From: Lactobacillus gigeriorum DSM 23908 = CRBIP 24.85
Lineage (GTDB): Bacteria > Bacillota > Bacilli > Lactobacillales > Lactobacillaceae
DNA length: 54,538 bases
Assembly: GCF_000296855.1 (NCBI RefSeq)
Contig: NZ_CAKC01000030.1
Coordinates: 1-54,538 of the forward strand
Reading direction: 5' to 3'
Under the pieces are notes generated by a model. The model had not been told where the DNA came from and searched no databases. It saw only the letters and a list, made by a program, of their open reading frames with translations. This document shows, one piece after another, positions 45,643 through 54,538 of this stretch. Positions within the stretch are counted from its first letter, which is position 1. Every line of letters begins with the position of its first letter. The position numbers were made by a program, and so were the translations under genes.

Positions 45643-45996
45643 ATGGCAGAACAAATTAGTTCAGCTAAAGCTGAAGCAAGAACTGTTCGCATCGCTCCAA
45701 GAAAAGCACGTTTGGTTATTGACTTAATCCGTGGCAAGAGTGTTGCAGAAGCATTAGCAATCTTACAATTTACGCCTAGAGCTGCTTCCCCAATCGTTGA
45801 AAAAGTTTTACGTTCAGCAATTGCTAACGCAGAACACAACTACGATCTTGAAAGTGCAAATCTTTACGTTTCAGAAGCTTACGTAAACGAAGGTGCAACT
45901 TTGAAGAGATTCCGTCCTCGCGCAAAGGGCGTTGCTTCTCCAATTAACAAGAGAACCAGTCACGTAGTTGTAGTTGTTTCAGAAAAGAACGATTAA
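45643..45996 (+). CDS. rplV: 50S ribosomal protein L22
   Basis: 117 aa. The beta-hairpin lining the exit tunnel (near [20 protein letters not shown]) is intact and shows no obvious macrolide-resistance change. GAAGGAG precedes the start. Confidence 0.97.
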   Translation: MAEQISSAKAEARTVRIAPRKARLVIDLIRGKSVAEALAILQFTPRAASPIVEKVLRSAIANAEHNYDLESANLYVSEAYVNEGATLKRFRPRAKGVASPINKRTSHVVVVVSEKND

Positions 45997-46009
45997 GGGA
46001 GGTATATTA

Positions 46010-46681
46010 ATGGGTCAAAAGATCAACCCTAATGGTTTTCGTCTCGGTGTTATCCGTGGCTGGGAATCAAAATGGTATGCTGACAGAGGATATAAAGAAA
46101 CATTAAATGAAGACCTTCGTGTAAGAAAGTTCATTTCAGAAAAATTGAAGGATGCCTCTGTATCTACTGTTGAAATTGAACGTGCTGCAAATAGAGTAAA
46201 CATTTCTATTCACACTTCAAAGCCAGGTATGGTTATTGGTAAGGGTGGAGCAGAAGTTGAAGCTTTAAGAAAAGAATTAACTGCTTTAACTGACAAGCAA
46301 GTTCACATTAATATTGTTGAAATTAAGAAGCCAGATCTTGATGCACAATTGGTAGCTGACAGTATTGCTCGTCAACTTGAAGCTCGTGTAGCATTTAGAC
46401 GTGCTATGCGTCAAGCATCACAAAGATCAATGCGTGCAGGCGCAAAGGGAATTAAAGTTCAAGTTTCAGGCCGTTTGAACGGTGCCGACATGGCAAGAAG
46501 AGAATGGCATACTGAAGGACGTGTTCCATTGCAAACTTTGAGAGCCGACATTGATTACACTTGGCTTAACGCCTTCACTACTTACGGTGAAATTGGTGTA
46601 CAAGTTTGGATTAACCGTGGCGAAATCTTACCAACTCGTAAGAATAAGCCTGCTAAACCAGCGAGAGGAGGAAACAAGTAA
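46010..46681 (+). CDS. rpsC: 30S ribosomal protein S3
   Basis: 223 aa mRNA-entry protein with helicase activity. KH domain motif [12 protein letters not shown] is near residue 75. The ATG at 46010 ([13 protein letters not shown]) is chosen after GGGAGG; an in-frame upstream ATG at 45974 lies within rplV and precedes that site. Its stop shares one base with rplP. Confidence 0.97.
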   Translation: MGQKINPNGFRLGVIRGWESKWYADRGYKETLNEDLRVRKFISEKLKDASVSTVEIERAANRVNISIHTSKPGMVIGKGGAEVEALRKELTALTDKQVHINIVEIKKPDLDAQLVADSIARQLEARVAFRRAMRQASQRSMRAGAKGIKVQVSGRLNGADMARREWHTEGRVPLQTLRADIDYTWLNAFTTYGEIGVQVWINRGEILPTRKNKPAKPARGGNK

Positions 46682-47121
46682 TGCCTTTAGTACCAAAGCG
46701 AGTAAAACACCGTCGTGAATTCCGTGGTAAGATGCGTGGTGCTGCTAAAGGTGGTAAGACCATTGCCTTTGGCGAATTTGGATTACAAGCCCTCGAATCA
46801 CACTGGATTTCTAATAGACAAATCGAAGCTGCCCGTGTTGCTATGACACGTTACATGAAGCGTGGCGGTAAGGTTTGGATTAGAATTTTCCCACAAAAGT
46901 CATACACTGCTAAAGGTGTTGGTGTACGTATGGGTTCAGGTAAAGGTGCACCAGCAGGTTGGGTAGCTGTAGTAAAAAGAGAAAAGATTATGTTTGAAAT
47001 TGGTGGCGTTTCAGAAGAAGTTGCTCGTGAAGCTTTGAGACTTGCTTCAACTAAGTTGCCAATCAAGACTAAGTTTGTATCAAGAAGTTCGGAAGTAGGT
47101 GGCAATTCTAATGAAGGCTAA
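46681..47121 (+). CDS. rplP: 50S ribosomal protein L16
   Basis: 146 aa protein that positions the A-site tRNA and organises the 50S central protuberance. [20 protein letters not shown] and [13 protein letters not shown] are family signatures. One-base overlap with rpsC (TAATG) behind GAGGAGG; its end overlaps rpmC by 11 bases. Confidence 0.97.
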   Translation: MPLVPKRVKHRREFRGKMRGAAKGGKTIAFGEFGLQALESHWISNRQIEAARVAMTRYMKRGGKVWIRIFPQKSYTAKGVGVRMGSGKGAPAGWVAVVKREKIMFEIGGVSEEVAREALRLASTKLPIKTKFVSRSSEVGGNSNEG

Positions 47122-47308
47122 AGATATCAGAGCATTAACCACTGATCAAATGTTAGAAAAGGAAAAGCAATACAAAGAAGAACTCTTTAACTTGCGTTTC
47201 CAACAAGCAACGGGTCAATTAGAAAATACCGCTCGCTTAAGCAAGGTTCGTAAGAACATCGCTAGAATTAAAACAATCCTTAGCGAAAAAGCATTAGAAG
47301 AGAATTAG
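47111..47308 (+). CDS. rpmC: 50S ribosomal protein L29
   Basis: 65 aa helical protein near the tunnel exit. The ATG at 47111 ([13 protein letters not shown]) matches the family start; GTAGGTGG lies upstream within rpl[19 protein letters not shown] is the L29 signature. Confidence 0.96.
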   Translation: MKAKDIRALTTDQMLEKEKQYKEELFNLRFQQATGQLENTARLSKVRKNIARIKTILSEKALEEN

Positions 47309-47326
47309 TGGAAGGGAGTTATTAAC

Positions 47327-47593
47327 TTGAGCGAATCAATCGAAAGAAATCGTCGTCACGTATATCAAGGACGTGTTGTTTCTGACAAGATGGACAAGAC
47401 TATTACTGTAGTAGTTGATACTTACAAGAACCACCCTGTTTACAACAAGCGTTTTAAGTACTCAAAGAAGTTTTACGCACAAGACGAAAATAATGAAGCT
47501 AAAGTTGGCGATACTGTTCGTATCATGGAAACCCGTCCATTATCTCGTACAAAGCGTTTCCGTTTAGTTAAGATTGTTAAGAGATCTGTTTAG
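47327..47593 (+). CDS. rpsQ: 30S ribosomal protein S17
   Basis: 88 aa OB-fold protein that binds the 16S 5' domain. [18 protein letters not shown] and [20 protein letters not shown] are diagnostic. TTG start at 47327 after GGAAGGGAG. Confidence 0.97.
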   Translation: MSESIERNRRHVYQGRVVSDKMDKTITVVVDTYKNHPVYNKRFKYSKKFYAQDENNEAKVGDTVRIMETRPLSRTKRFRLVKIVKRSV

Positions 47594-47626
47594 TTATAAC
47601 GGATTTATCGAGGGGAGGATTATACA

Positions 47627-47995
47627 GTGATTCAAAACGAATCTCGTTTAAAAGTTGCTGATAACTCTGGCGCAAGAGAACTTTTGGTTATTAGAGTTTT
47701 AGGCGGTTCAAAGCGTAAAACTGGTAACATTGGTGACATTGTAGTAGCTACTGTTAAACAAGCAACACCAGGTGGCGTTGTCAAAAAAGGCGACGTTGTT
47801 AAAGCAGTTATTGTCAGAACAAAATCAGGTGCTCGTCGTCAAGATGGTTCATACATCAAGTTCGATGAAAATGCAGGCGTTATAATCAATGCAGATAAGA
47901 GCCCACGTGGTACTCGTATCTTTGGGCCAGTTGCACGTGAGTTACGTGAGAACGACTTTATGAAGATCGTTTCTCTTGCTCCTGAAGTCTTATAA
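47627..47995 (+). CDS. rplN: 50S ribosomal protein L14
   Basis: 122 aa protein at the intersubunit face. [20 protein letters not shown] and [13 protein letters not shown] are standard. GTG start at 47627 after GGGGAGG. Confidence 0.97.
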   Translation: MIQNESRLKVADNSGARELLVIRVLGGSKRKTGNIGDIVVATVKQATPGGVVKKGDVVKAVIVRTKSGARRQDGSYIKFDENAGVIINADKSPRGTRIFGPVARELRENDFMKIVSLAPEVL

Positions 47996-48014
47996 TTGAT
48001 AGTGAGGTGCACTG

Positions 48015-48248
48015 ATGTTTGTTAAAACTGGTGACAAGGTAAAAGTTATTGCCGGAAAAGAAAAGGGTAAAGAAGGTACTGTTTTATCAGTAAATGTTAA
48101 GAAGAACCGTGTAGTTGTTAAGGGTCTTAACATGATCAAGAAACACCAAAAGCCTTCTCAAACTAACGCAAATGGTGGTGTGATTGAAGTTGAAGGTTCA
48201 ATCCACGCATCAAACGTTAAAGTAATCTCAAAGGCAGATAAGAACTAG
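48015..48248 (+). CDS. rplX: 50S ribosomal protein L24
   Basis: 77 aa assembly initiator with a KOW motif ([17 protein letters not shown]). The length is that of short Gram-positive L24. AGTGAGGTG precedes the ATG. Confidence 0.97.
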   Translation: MFVKTGDKVKVIAGKEKGKEGTVLSVNVKKNRVVVKGLNMIKKHQKPSQTNANGGVIEVEGSIHASNVKVISKADKN

Positions 48249-48262
48249 AAGGGAGGACACAC

Positions 48263-48805
48263 ATGGCAAGTTATTTAGCTCAAGAATACAAAGAAAAGGT
48301 TATGCCTGCTCTTTCAGAAAAGTTTGGCTACGAATCAGTAATGCAAGTTCCTAAGATTGAAAAGATCGTTTTGAATATGGGTGTTGGTGACGCTGTTTCC
48401 AACGCTAAGAACTTGGATGAAGCTGTTGAAGAATTAACTTTAATTTCAGGTCAAAAACCTTTAATCACTAAGGCTAAGAAGTCAATCGCTAACTTCCGTT
48501 TACGTGAAGGTATGGCTATCGGTGCTAAGGTTACTCTTAGAGGTGATAGAATGTACGACTTCTTATACAAGTTAATTAACGTTTCACTTCCTCGTGTTCG
48601 TGACTTCCGCGGTGTTTCAAGCCGTTCATTTGATGGACGCGGTAACTATACTTTGGGAATCAAGGAACAATTGATCTTCCCAGAAATTGATTTCGACAAG
48701 GTTAACCGTACAAGAGGTTTAGATATCGTTATTGTAACTACTGCCAATACTGATGAAGAAGCTCGTGAACTTTTAGGTCAATTTGGTATGCCATTTACAA
48801 AGTAA
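48263..48805 (+). CDS. rplE: 50S ribosomal protein L5
   Basis: 180 aa protein binding 5S rRNA and contacting the P-site t[22 protein letters not shown] and [18 protein letters not shown] are family motifs. GAAGGGAGG precedes the start. Confidence 0.97.
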   Translation: MASYLAQEYKEKVMPALSEKFGYESVMQVPKIEKIVLNMGVGDAVSNAKNLDEAVEELTLISGQKPLITKAKKSIANFRLREGMAIGAKVTLRGDRMYDFLYKLINVSLPRVRDFRGVSSRSFDGRGNYTLGIKEQLIFPEIDFDKVNRTRGLDIVIVTTANTDEEARELLGQFGMPFTK

Positions 48806-48817
48806 TGGAGGACATTA

Positions 48818-49003
48818 ATGGCTAAAACATCATTAAAAATCAAGAATCGTCGTCCTGCTAAGTTCTCTTCACGTGAATACACACGTTGTGAGAGATGTGG
48901 TCGTCCACACTCCGTTTACCGTAAGTTCGGTTTGTGCCGCATTTGCTTAAAAGATTTAGCACACAAAGGTCAAATTCCTGGTCTTAAAAAGGCTAGTTGG
49001 TAA
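48818..49003 (+). CDS. rpsN: 30S ribosomal protein S14 type Z
   Basis: 61 aa zinc-binding form: C24, C27, C40 and C43 give two CxxC pairs. The sequence ends [11 protein letters not shown]. It is the short zinc-dependent version, in contrast to the zinc-free L31 encoded at 8324. TGGAGG precedes the ATG. Confidence 0.97.
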   Translation: MAKTSLKIKNRRPAKFSSREYTRCERCGRPHSVYRKFGLCRICLKDLAHKGQIPGLKKASW

Positions 49004-49026
49004 AATACGGTTAGGAGGATAGCATA

Positions 49027-49425
49027 ATGGTCATGACAGATCCAATTGCAGACTACTTAACTAGAATTAGAAATGCAAATATTGCAAAGCATAGTTCAGT
49101 TGAAATTCCTGCATCAAATATTAAGAAGTCAATTTCAGAAATCCTTAAACGCGAAGGCTTTATTCGTGACTACGAAGTTGCTGAAGACAACAAGCAAGGC
49201 GTAATCAAGGTTTTCTTGAAATTCGGTCCAAATGGAGAACGTGTAATCTCAGGCTTAAAGAGAATTTCTAAGCCAGGTCTTAGAAACTACGTAAGTGCTG
49301 AAGATCTTCCAAAAGTTCTTAATGGACTTGGCGTTGCCATCGTTTCTACTTCTGCTGGTGTTATTACTGATAAAGAAGCCAGACAAAAGGGTATTGGTGG
49401 CGAAGTTATTGCCTACGTTTGGTAA
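49027..49425 (+). CDS. rpsH: 30S ribosomal protein S8
   Basis: 132 aa central-domain protein; in E. coli it represses the spc operon by binding the L5 mRNA region. [18 protein letters not shown] and the final GGEVIAYVW are standard. TAGGAGG precedes the ATG at 49027. Confidence 0.97.
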   Translation: MVMTDPIADYLTRIRNANIAKHSSVEIPASNIKKSISEILKREGFIRDYEVAEDNKQGVIKVFLKFGPNGERVISGLKRISKPGLRNYVSAEDLPKVLNGLGVAIVSTSAGVITDKEARQKGIGGEVIAYVW

Positions 49426-49449
49426 TATTGACAGAAAGGAGATAACTCA

Positions 49450-49980
49450 ATGAGCCGTATTGGTTTAAAGACTATTGAAGTACCTGACAGTGTCACTGTT
49501 ACTAAAGAAGGCGACAACATCACTGTTAAAGGTCCTAAGGGTGAATTAACTAGACATTTTGATCCAAAGATTACTTTTGAACAAAAAGATGGTCAAATTA
49601 ACTTCTCTCGTTCAAGTGAAAGCGACAAGGCTCTTCACGGAACTTCAAGAGCTAACTTGGCTAACATGATCGAAGGTGTAGTTAATGGCTACAAGAAGAC
49701 TTTGAAATTAATCGGTGTTGGTTACCGTGCACAAGCTCAAGGTAACAAACTTACTTTGAATGTTGGTTACTCACACCCAGTTGTTTTAACTGCTCCAGAA
49801 GGTGTAACAGTTAAAGCTACTTCAGCTACTGATGTAGAAGTTGAAGGTATTTCAAAGCAAGACGTTGGTCAATTTGCAGCTGAAATCCGTGCCGTACGTG
49901 CACCTGAACCATACAAGGGTAAGGGTATTCGTTACACTGACGAATTTGTACGTCGCAAGGAAGGTAAGACTGGTAAGTAA
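49450..49980 (+). CDS. rplF: 50S ribosomal protein L6
   Basis: 176 aa two-domain protein near the factor-binding site. The C-terminal [20 protein letters not shown] is the L6 signature. GAAAGGAG precedes the start. Confidence 0.97.
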   Translation: MSRIGLKTIEVPDSVTVTKEGDNITVKGPKGELTRHFDPKITFEQKDGQINFSRSSESDKALHGTSRANLANMIEGVVNGYKKTLKLIGVGYRAQAQGNKLTLNVGYSHPVVLTAPEGVTVKATSATDVEVEGISKQDVGQFAAEIRAVRAPEPYKGKGIRYTDEFVRRKEGKTGK

Positions 49981-50005
49981 TAGTTAATTTTTTTGAGGTG
50001 AAATT

Positions 50006-50365
50006 GTGATTTCGAAACCAGATAAAAACAAATTACGTTTAAAGCGTCATAAGAGAATTCGTGGTAAGATTTCTGGTACCGCTGACCGCCCACGCTTAAG
50101 TATTTTCCGTTCAAACAAAAACATCTACGCTCAATTAATTGATGACGTAGCGGGTGTAACGCTTGCAAGTGCCTCAACTTTGGATAAAGCAGTATCTCAA
50201 GATGCAACCAAAGTAGAACAAGCTCAAGCTGTTGGTAAGGCTATTGCTGAAGCAGCAAAGGCAAAGAACATTACAACTGTTGTTTTTGATAGAAGTGGTT
50301 ACTTATACCACGGCCGTGTTTCAGCATTAGCAGATGCTGCTCGTGAAAACGGATTAGAATTCTAG
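50006..50365 (+). CDS. rplR: 50S ribosomal protein L18
   Basis: 119 aa 5S-rRNA-binding protein. [20 protein letters not shown] and the final [20 protein letters not shown] are family motifs. GTG start at 50006 after GAGGTG. Confidence 0.97.
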   Translation: MISKPDKNKLRLKRHKRIRGKISGTADRPRLSIFRSNKNIYAQLIDDVAGVTLASASTLDKAVSQDATKVEQAQAVGKAIAEAAKAKNITTVVFDRSGYLYHGRVSALADAARENGLEF

Positions 50366-50382
50366 GAAAGGAGAATTAACAG

Positions 50383-50892
50383 ATGGCAAACCGCAACGAT
50401 TCTCGTAATAATCGTAGAAACAAGGACGATATCGAAGATCAATTAGTCGCTGTCAACCGTATTACTAAGGTTGTAAAAGGTGGACGTCGGATGAGATTTG
50501 CTGCCCTTGTTGTCGTAGGTGACAAGAAAGGCCGTGTAGGTTTCGGTACTGGTAAGGCTCAAGAAGTCCCAGAAGCAATCCGTAAGGCTGTTGAAGACGG
50601 TAAGAAGAACATGATCAATGTACCTAAGGTTGGAACTACTATTCCTCATGAAGTAATTGGTCACTACGGTTCAGGTAACATCTTATTGAAGCCTGCTGAA
50701 GCTGGTTCTGGAGTTGCAGCTGGTGGTGCTGTACGTATCGTTATGGATATGGCTGGTATCGCAGATGTTACTTCAAAATCACTTGGTTCAAACACTCCAA
50801 TTAACGTAGTTCGTGCAACTATGGACGGTTTGAAGAAGCTTAGAACTAGTGAAGAAGTTAATAAGTTACGTCAAATCAAGAGCTTAGATTAG
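50383..50892 (+). CDS. rpsE: 30S ribosomal protein S5
   Basis: 169 aa protein important for decoding accuracy and mRNA unwinding. The spectinomycin-site loop near [20 protein letters not shown] is wild-type in appearance. GAAAGGAG precedes the ATG. Confidence 0.97.
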   Translation: MANRNDSRNNRRNKDDIEDQLVAVNRITKVVKGGRRMRFAALVVVGDKKGRVGFGTGKAQEVPEAIRKAVEDGKKNMINVPKVGTTIPHEVIGHYGSGNILLKPAEAGSGVAAGGAVRIVMDMAGIADVTSKSLGSNTPINVVRATMDGLKKLRTSEEVNKLRQIKSLD

Positions 50893-50903
50893 GGAGATTT
50901 TAA

Positions 50904-51089
50904 ATGACTGATTTAAAAGTTACTTTAATTAGAAGTGTTGCTCACCGTCTACCTAACCAAAAGAAGATCGTTAAGGCTCTTGGTTTAGGTAGAATTAATA
51001 GTAGTGTTGTTCTTCCAGATAATGCTGCTACTCGTGGTGCATTGTTGAAGATTGCTCACTTGATCTCTGTTGAAGAGATTAATAAATAA
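50904..51089 (+). CDS. rpmD: 50S ribosomal protein L30
   Basis: 61 aa. [20 protein letters not shown] and [15 protein letters not shown] are the L30 signature. AGGGAG precedes the ATG, 11 bp after rpsE. Confidence 0.97.
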   Translation: MTDLKVTLIRSVAHRLPNQKKIVKALGLGRINSSVVLPDNAATRGALLKIAHLISVEEINK

Positions 51090-51111
51090 TTTTGAGGAGG
51101 TGTCTAATTTA

Positions 51112-51552
51112 ATGAAGCTTCATGAATTACATGCTGCTGAAGGATCACGTCGTTCTAGAAAACGTGTAGGTCGTGGTACCTCAAGTGGTTACGGTAAAAC
51201 TTCTGGCCGTGGACAAAAGGGTCAATTAGCACGTCAAGGTGGACACACTCGTCCAGGTTTCGAAGGTGGACAAATGCCACTGTTCAGAACTATGCCTAAG
51301 CGTGGTTTTAAGAACATTAACCGTAAGGAATACGCAATTGTTAACTTAGCTGACTTAAACAAGTTTGCTGATGGTAGTGAAGTTACTGCTGCTACTCTTA
51401 AAGAAAATGGCTTAATTAAGAAAGAATTATCTGGCGTTAAGCTTTTAGGTAAGGGTGAATTAAAAGTTAAGTTAACTGTTAAGGTTAACAAAGTTTCAGC
51501 ATCTGCTAAAGAAGCTGTAGAGGCTGCTGGCGGAACTGTTGAGGTGATCTAA
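51112..51552 (+). CDS. rplO: 50S ribosomal protein L15
   Basis: 146 aa late-assembly protein with the glycine/arginine-rich N-terminus ([18 protein letters not shown]). The ATG at 51112 ([13 protein letters not shown]) is chosen with GAGGAGGTG 9 bases upstream; an in-frame ATG at 51070 overlaps rpmD and precedes that site. Its stop shares one base with secY. Confidence 0.97.
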   Translation: MKLHELHAAEGSRRSRKRVGRGTSSGYGKTSGRGQKGQLARQGGHTRPGFEGGQMPLFRTMPKRGFKNINRKEYAIVNLADLNKFADGSEVTAATLKENGLIKKELSGVKLLGKGELKVKLTVKVNKVSASAKEAVEAAGGTVEVI

Positions 51553-52847
51553 TGTTTTCAACCTTGAGGAACGCCTTTAAGGATAAAGAAATTAGAAATA
51601 AAATCTGGTTTACTTTATTTATCCTTTTGCTTTATCGAATTGGATCAAATATTACGGTTCCTGGAGTTAATGCAAAGGCGATCAGTCAAGTTGCACAAAC
51701 TGGACTTGTTCCCATGCTAGATACCGTTACTGGTGGTGGGCTTGATAACTATTCAATTTTTTCATTAGGTGTTTCACCTTACATCACAGCTCAAATTGTT
51801 ATCCAACTTCTTCAAATGGATATTGTTCCTACTTTGGTCGAGTGGGGTAAACAAGGTGAAGTGGGTCGTCGAAAGACGAATACTGTAACTAGATGGCTCA
51901 CATTAGCTGTTGCATTTGTACAAAGTATTGGTATTACCTTAGGTTTCAATGCTTTAACACAAATGGGCTTGGTTAAGAATCAAACACCTCAAACTTATAT
52001 AGAAATAGCTATCATCATGACCGGTGGTACGATGTTACTTAACTGGTTAGGTGATGAAATCACTGATAAAGGTTTGGGTAATGGTGTGTCGGTTATAATT
52101 TTTGCAGGAATTATCGCAAGATTCCCTGCAGGAATGTGGCAGATATACAAAGAAGAAATTATTAATAATAGTGCAGCAGATCGTTGGAAAGGAATCTTAT
52201 TCTTTGTTGCGGTTATCGTTGCAATCTTAATAGTTGTGCAACTTGTAACTTGGGTTGAACAAGCTAATCGTCATATCCCTATTCAATATACTAGAAGGGC
52301 AACGATTAGTGGATCTGAAAGTTTTCTACCATTAAAAGTCAATGTTTCTGGAGTTATTCCGGTTATCTTTGCTAGTTCGTTTATTATTACACCAGCAACC
52401 GTTTTAATGCTCTTTCAGAGAACTCAAGGCGACAAGGAATGGTTTAAAGTATTAACCAATATCTTCAGTATGCAAACTACTCCTGGTGTTATAATTTACA
52501 CCCTTTTAATTATTTTATTTACTTTCTTCTATGCATTTGTACAGGTAAATCCTGAAAAGCTAGCAGAAAACTTACAAAAACAGGGTGCATACATACCTAG
52601 TGTTTGGCCAGGTAAAGATACACAGGACTATGTTTCAAAATTATTAATTAGACTTTCGACTGTTGGTTCAGTATTCTTGGGTTTGGTTGCTTTACTACCA
52701 CAATTAGCTACCAACTTTTGGGATCTTCCAAGTTCCATTGGTCTTGGAGGAACCAGTTTATTGATTGTTATCGGAGTTGTCTTAGAGTTATCTCGTCAAA
52801 TCAATGGTTTATTGATGAAACGAGAATATGTTGGATTCATCAGATAA
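51552..52847 (+). CDS. secY: Protein translocase subunit SecY
   Basis: 431 aa channel subunit of the Sec translocon with ten membrane helices. The plug and first helices start FSTLRNAFKDKEIRNKIWFT; the second region GGLDNYSIFSLGVSPYITA and the cytoplasmic loop RRATISGSESFLPLKVN are conserved. It overlaps rplO by one base, coupling translocon supply to ribosome synthesis. Confidence 0.97.
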   Translation: MFSTLRNAFKDKEIRNKIWFTLFILLLYRIGSNITVPGVNAKAISQVAQTGLVPMLDTVTGGGLDNYSIFSLGVSPYITAQIVIQLLQMDIVPTLVEWGKQGEVGRRKTNTVTRWLTLAVAFVQSIGITLGFNALTQMGLVKNQTPQTYIEIAIIMTGGTMLLNWLGDEITDKGLGNGVSVIIFAGIIARFPAGMWQIYKEEIINNSAADRWKGILFFVAVIVAILIVVQLVTWVEQANRHIPIQYTRRATISGSESFLPLKVNVSGVIPVIFASSFIITPATVLMLFQRTQGDKEWFKVLTNIFSMQTTPGVIIYTLLIILFTFFYAFVQVNPEKLAENLQKQGAYIPSVWPGKDTQDYVSKLLIRLSTVGSVFLGLVALLPQLATNFWDLPSSIGLGGTSLLIVIGVVLELSRQINGLLMKREYVGFIR

Positions 52848-52856
52848 GGAAAGAAA

Positions 52857-53513
52857 ATGATTAACTTAATTCTTTTAGGTTTGCCAGGCGCAGGCAAAGG
52901 TACTGCATCAGAAAAAATTGTTGATAAGTATCATTTAACTCATATTTCAACTGGGGATATGTTTAGAGAAGCTATTAACAATGAAACAAAAGTAGGACTT
53001 GAAGCTAAGTCATATATCGACAAAGGAAACTTAGTTCCAGATGAAGTTACTGCTAAATTAGTAGAAGAACGTTTATCTCAACCTGATATTAAAGAAGGTT
53101 ACATTTTAGACGGATTTCCAAGAACTACTTATCAAGCAGAACTTTTGGTTGATATTACTAAGCGTTTAAACAAACCATTATCAAGCGTAATTGCTTTAGA
53201 AGTAGATGAATCTACTTTGGTTGATCGACTTTCTGCACGTTACATGTGTAAAAATTGTGGTGCTACTTACAACAGAATATCCAAGAAGCCTAAAGTTGAA
53301 GGTACTTGTGATAGATGTGGTGGGCACGACTTTTACCAAAGAGAAGACGACAAACCTGAAGTAGTTAAGAATCGTCTTGAAGTTAACGAAAAGATGAATG
53401 CTCCATTGAAAGACTTCTATAAAGAAAGAGGATTGTTGACAGTAATTAATGGTGAACAAACTCCAGAAGAAGTATTCAAAGATATTGATGCGGTATTAAG
53501 CAAGATCAAGTAA
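52857..53513 (+). CDS. adk: Adenylate kinase
   Basis: 218 aa enzyme interconverting ATP plus AMP and two ADP. P-loop GLPGAGKGT (8-16), FPRT in [10 protein letters not shown], and a zinc lid with C131, C134, C151 and C154, the Gram-positive long-lid form. It follows secY by 9 bp (AAGGAAAG site). No map gene follows. Confidence 0.97.
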   Translation: MINLILLGLPGAGKGTASEKIVDKYHLTHISTGDMFREAINNETKVGLEAKSYIDKGNLVPDEVTAKLVEERLSQPDIKEGYILDGFPRTTYQAELLVDITKRLNKPLSSVIALEVDESTLVDRLSARYMCKNCGATYNRISKKPKVEGTCDRCGGHDFYQREDDKPEVVKNRLEVNEKMNAPLKDFYKERGLLTVINGEQTPEEVFKDIDAVLSKIK

Positions 53514-53524
53514 TTGATTACTTG
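53507..53524 (+). other. Hairpin at the adk stop codon
   Basis: CAAGTAA and TTACTTG form a perfect 7-bp stem with loop TTGA that includes the adk stop; the following U content is low, so termination would be weak. Its 3' arm overlaps the -35 of the infA promoter. Confidence 0.45.
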
Positions 53525-53549
53525 TATATTTAAAATTCCGTGTTATAAT
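53522..53549 (+). promoter_or_regulatory. infA internal promoter
   Basis: TTGTAT (53522-53527), 16-bp spacer, perfect TATAAT (53544-53549) with extended TGT, 36 bp before infA. Confidence 0.75.
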
Positions 53550-53585
53550 TTCAAAGTATGACTGTTTAATTGCGGAGGAACGACT

Positions 53586-53807
53586 TTGGCAAAAGATGAT
53601 GTCATTGAAGTAGAAGGTAAGGTAGTTGATACCTTACCTAATGCTATGTTTAAGGTCGAATTGGAAAATGGTGCCACTATTTTAGCTCATGTTTCTGGTA
53701 AGATTAGAATGCACTACATTAGAATCTTACCTGGAGACCGCGTGACTGTGGAACTTTCTCCATATGATTTGACAAAAGGTAGAATTACGTATCGTTTTAT
53801 TAAATAA
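53586..53807 (+). CDS. infA: Translation initiation factor IF-1
   Basis: 73 aa OB-fold factor that occupies the A site during initiation. [20 protein letters not shown] and [19 protein letters not shown] are standard. TTG start at 53586 after GCGGAGG. It has its own extended -10 promoter, so it can be transcribed apart from adk. Confidence 0.98.
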   Translation: MAKDDVIEVEGKVVDTLPNAMFKVELENGATILAHVSGKIRMHYIRILPGDRVTVELSPYDLTKGRITYRFIK

Positions 53808-53821
53808 TAACGGAGGTAAAC

Positions 53822-53938
53822 ATGAAGGTTAGACCATCTGTTAAACCAATGTGTGAACATTGTAAGGTTATTAAGAGACATGGCCGTGTTATGGTTATTT
53901 GCCCTGCAAATCCAAAGCACAAGCAACGTCAAGGTTAG
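53822..53938 (+). CDS. rpmJ: 50S ribosomal protein L36
   Basis: 38 aa zinc protein, [20 protein letters not shown] onwards. Ligands C11, C14, C27 and H33 are present, so this is the zinc-binding form. CGGAGG precedes the ATG, 14 bp after infA. Confidence 0.97.
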   Translation: MKVRPSVKPMCEHCKVIKRHGRVMVICPANPKHKQRQG

Positions 53939-53961
53939 TAAAGAAATAGGAGGTGCAATTT

Positions 53962-54312
53962 ATGGCACGTATTGCTGGTGTTGACTTACCAAGAGATAAG
54001 CGAGTTGTTGTCGCTTTAACATACATTTACGGTATTGGAGAACCTACTGCTAAGAAGATCTGTGCGGATGCAGGTGTTTCTGAAGATATTCGTTCAAGAG
54101 ATTTGACTCCTGAAGACCAAGAAAAGCTTCGTAGTGAAGTAGACAAGTACCGTGTTGAAGGTGATTTGCGCCGTCAAGTAAGTATGAATATCAAGCGTTT
54201 GGTTGATATTGGTTCATACCGCGGAATCCGTCACCGTCGTGGACTTCCTGTTCGTGGTCAAAATACTAAGAACAATGCTCGTACTCGTAAGGGTAGCAAG
54301 AGAAGTCGTTAA
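53962..54312 (+). CDS. rpsM: 30S ribosomal protein S13
   Basis: 116 aa 30S-head protein contacting the P-site tRNA and forming bridges to the 50S. The ATG at 53962 ([14 protein letters not shown]) follows AGGAGGTG; the in-frame upstream extension is not expected. [20 protein letters not shown] closes it. Confidence 0.97.
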   Translation: MARIAGVDLPRDKRVVVALTYIYGIGEPTAKKICADAGVSEDIRSRDLTPEDQEKLRSEVDKYRVEGDLRRQVSMNIKRLVDIGSYRGIRHRRGLPVRGQNTKNNARTRKGSKRSR

Positions 54313-54333
54313 TTAATTTAAGGAGGTTTATTG

Positions 54334-54538
54334 ATGCCTAAAACAGCACGTAAGCGTCGTGTGAAGAAGCATGTCGAAAGCGGCGTTGCTCATATTCATT
54401 CTACGTTTAATAATACTTTAGTCATGATTACTGACGTTCAAGGTAATGCGATTGCTTGGTCTTCAGCTGGTGCATTGGGTTTTAAAGGTAGCCGTAAGTC
54501 TACTCCATTTGCAGCTCAAATGGCAGCTGAAGCAGCAG
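54334..54538 (+). CDS. rpsK: 30S ribosomal protein S11 (partial, 3' end outside window)
   Basis: 68 residues of the 30S-platform protein are visible ([20 protein letters not shown], then [13 protein letters not shown] and [17 protein letters not shown]). AAGGAGG precedes the ATG. rpoA and rplQ would normally follow outside the window. Confidence 0.97.
   Translation, partial: MPKTARKRRVKKHVESGVAHIHSTFNNTLVMITDVQGNAIAWSSAGALGFKGSRKSTPFAAQMAAEAA

Overview
This is a core-genome segment of a low-G+C Gram-positive bacterium, almost certainly a Lactobacillus of the acidophilus/gasseri/johnsonii type. The evidence is AT-rich third positions, strong AGGAGG-type ribosome binding sites, TTG/GTG starts on core genes (lysS, rpoB, rpoC, infA), the pth-mfd-rqcP-divIC-yabR-tilS-ftsH-hslO-dus-lysS order, and a Gram-positive zinc-lid adenylate kinase. 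The genus call is inference; the species is not resolved.

Layout. (1) 1-2349: guanine-riboswitch-controlled xpt (cut by the window edge) divergent from guaA, i.e. purine salvage and GMP synthesis. (2) 2353-4268: a small membrane protein and an APC amino-acid permease. (3) 4364-6512: the accessory island. It holds an Rgg-type regulator, a divergent SHP-like peptide ORF with its own terminator, a secreted bacteriocin-like protein, and a small membrane (immunity-like) gene. The peptide ORF and the membrane gene each appear broken by one base. (4) 6512-13176: a CcpA-type cre site and a GH13_31 alpha-1,6-glucosidase, then L31 type B, murF, cshA, acpS and alr. (5) 13180-26279: a CBS/ACT (c-di-AMP-binding type) protein divergent from the pth-to-lysS housekeeping run for translation quality control, transcription-coupled repair, division and proteolysis. 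(6) 26304-27685: a polytopic membrane protein, a small immunity-like protein, two tandem tRNA-Gly(GCC) genes and tRNA-Pro(CGG). (7) 27759-38299: a free-methionine-sulfoxide reductase, clpC and rpoB-rpoC. rpoB has a leader containing a full terminator. (8) 38301-38996: a reverse-strand prepilin peptidase (comC). (9) 39184-54538: rpsL-rpsG-fusA, then the S10/spc/alpha ribosomal-protein operons from rpsJ into rpsK (cut by the window edge).

Functionally most of the window is translation and transcription machinery. The two points that stand out are the decaying Rgg/peptide/bacteriocin-like island, and ribosomal protein S12, which carries Arg at the residue where Lys-to-Arg is the classical streptomycin-resistance change, encoded by an AGG codon that is out of character for these genes. 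The rpoB leader attenuator and the S10-operon leader are the main RNA-level regulatory candidates.
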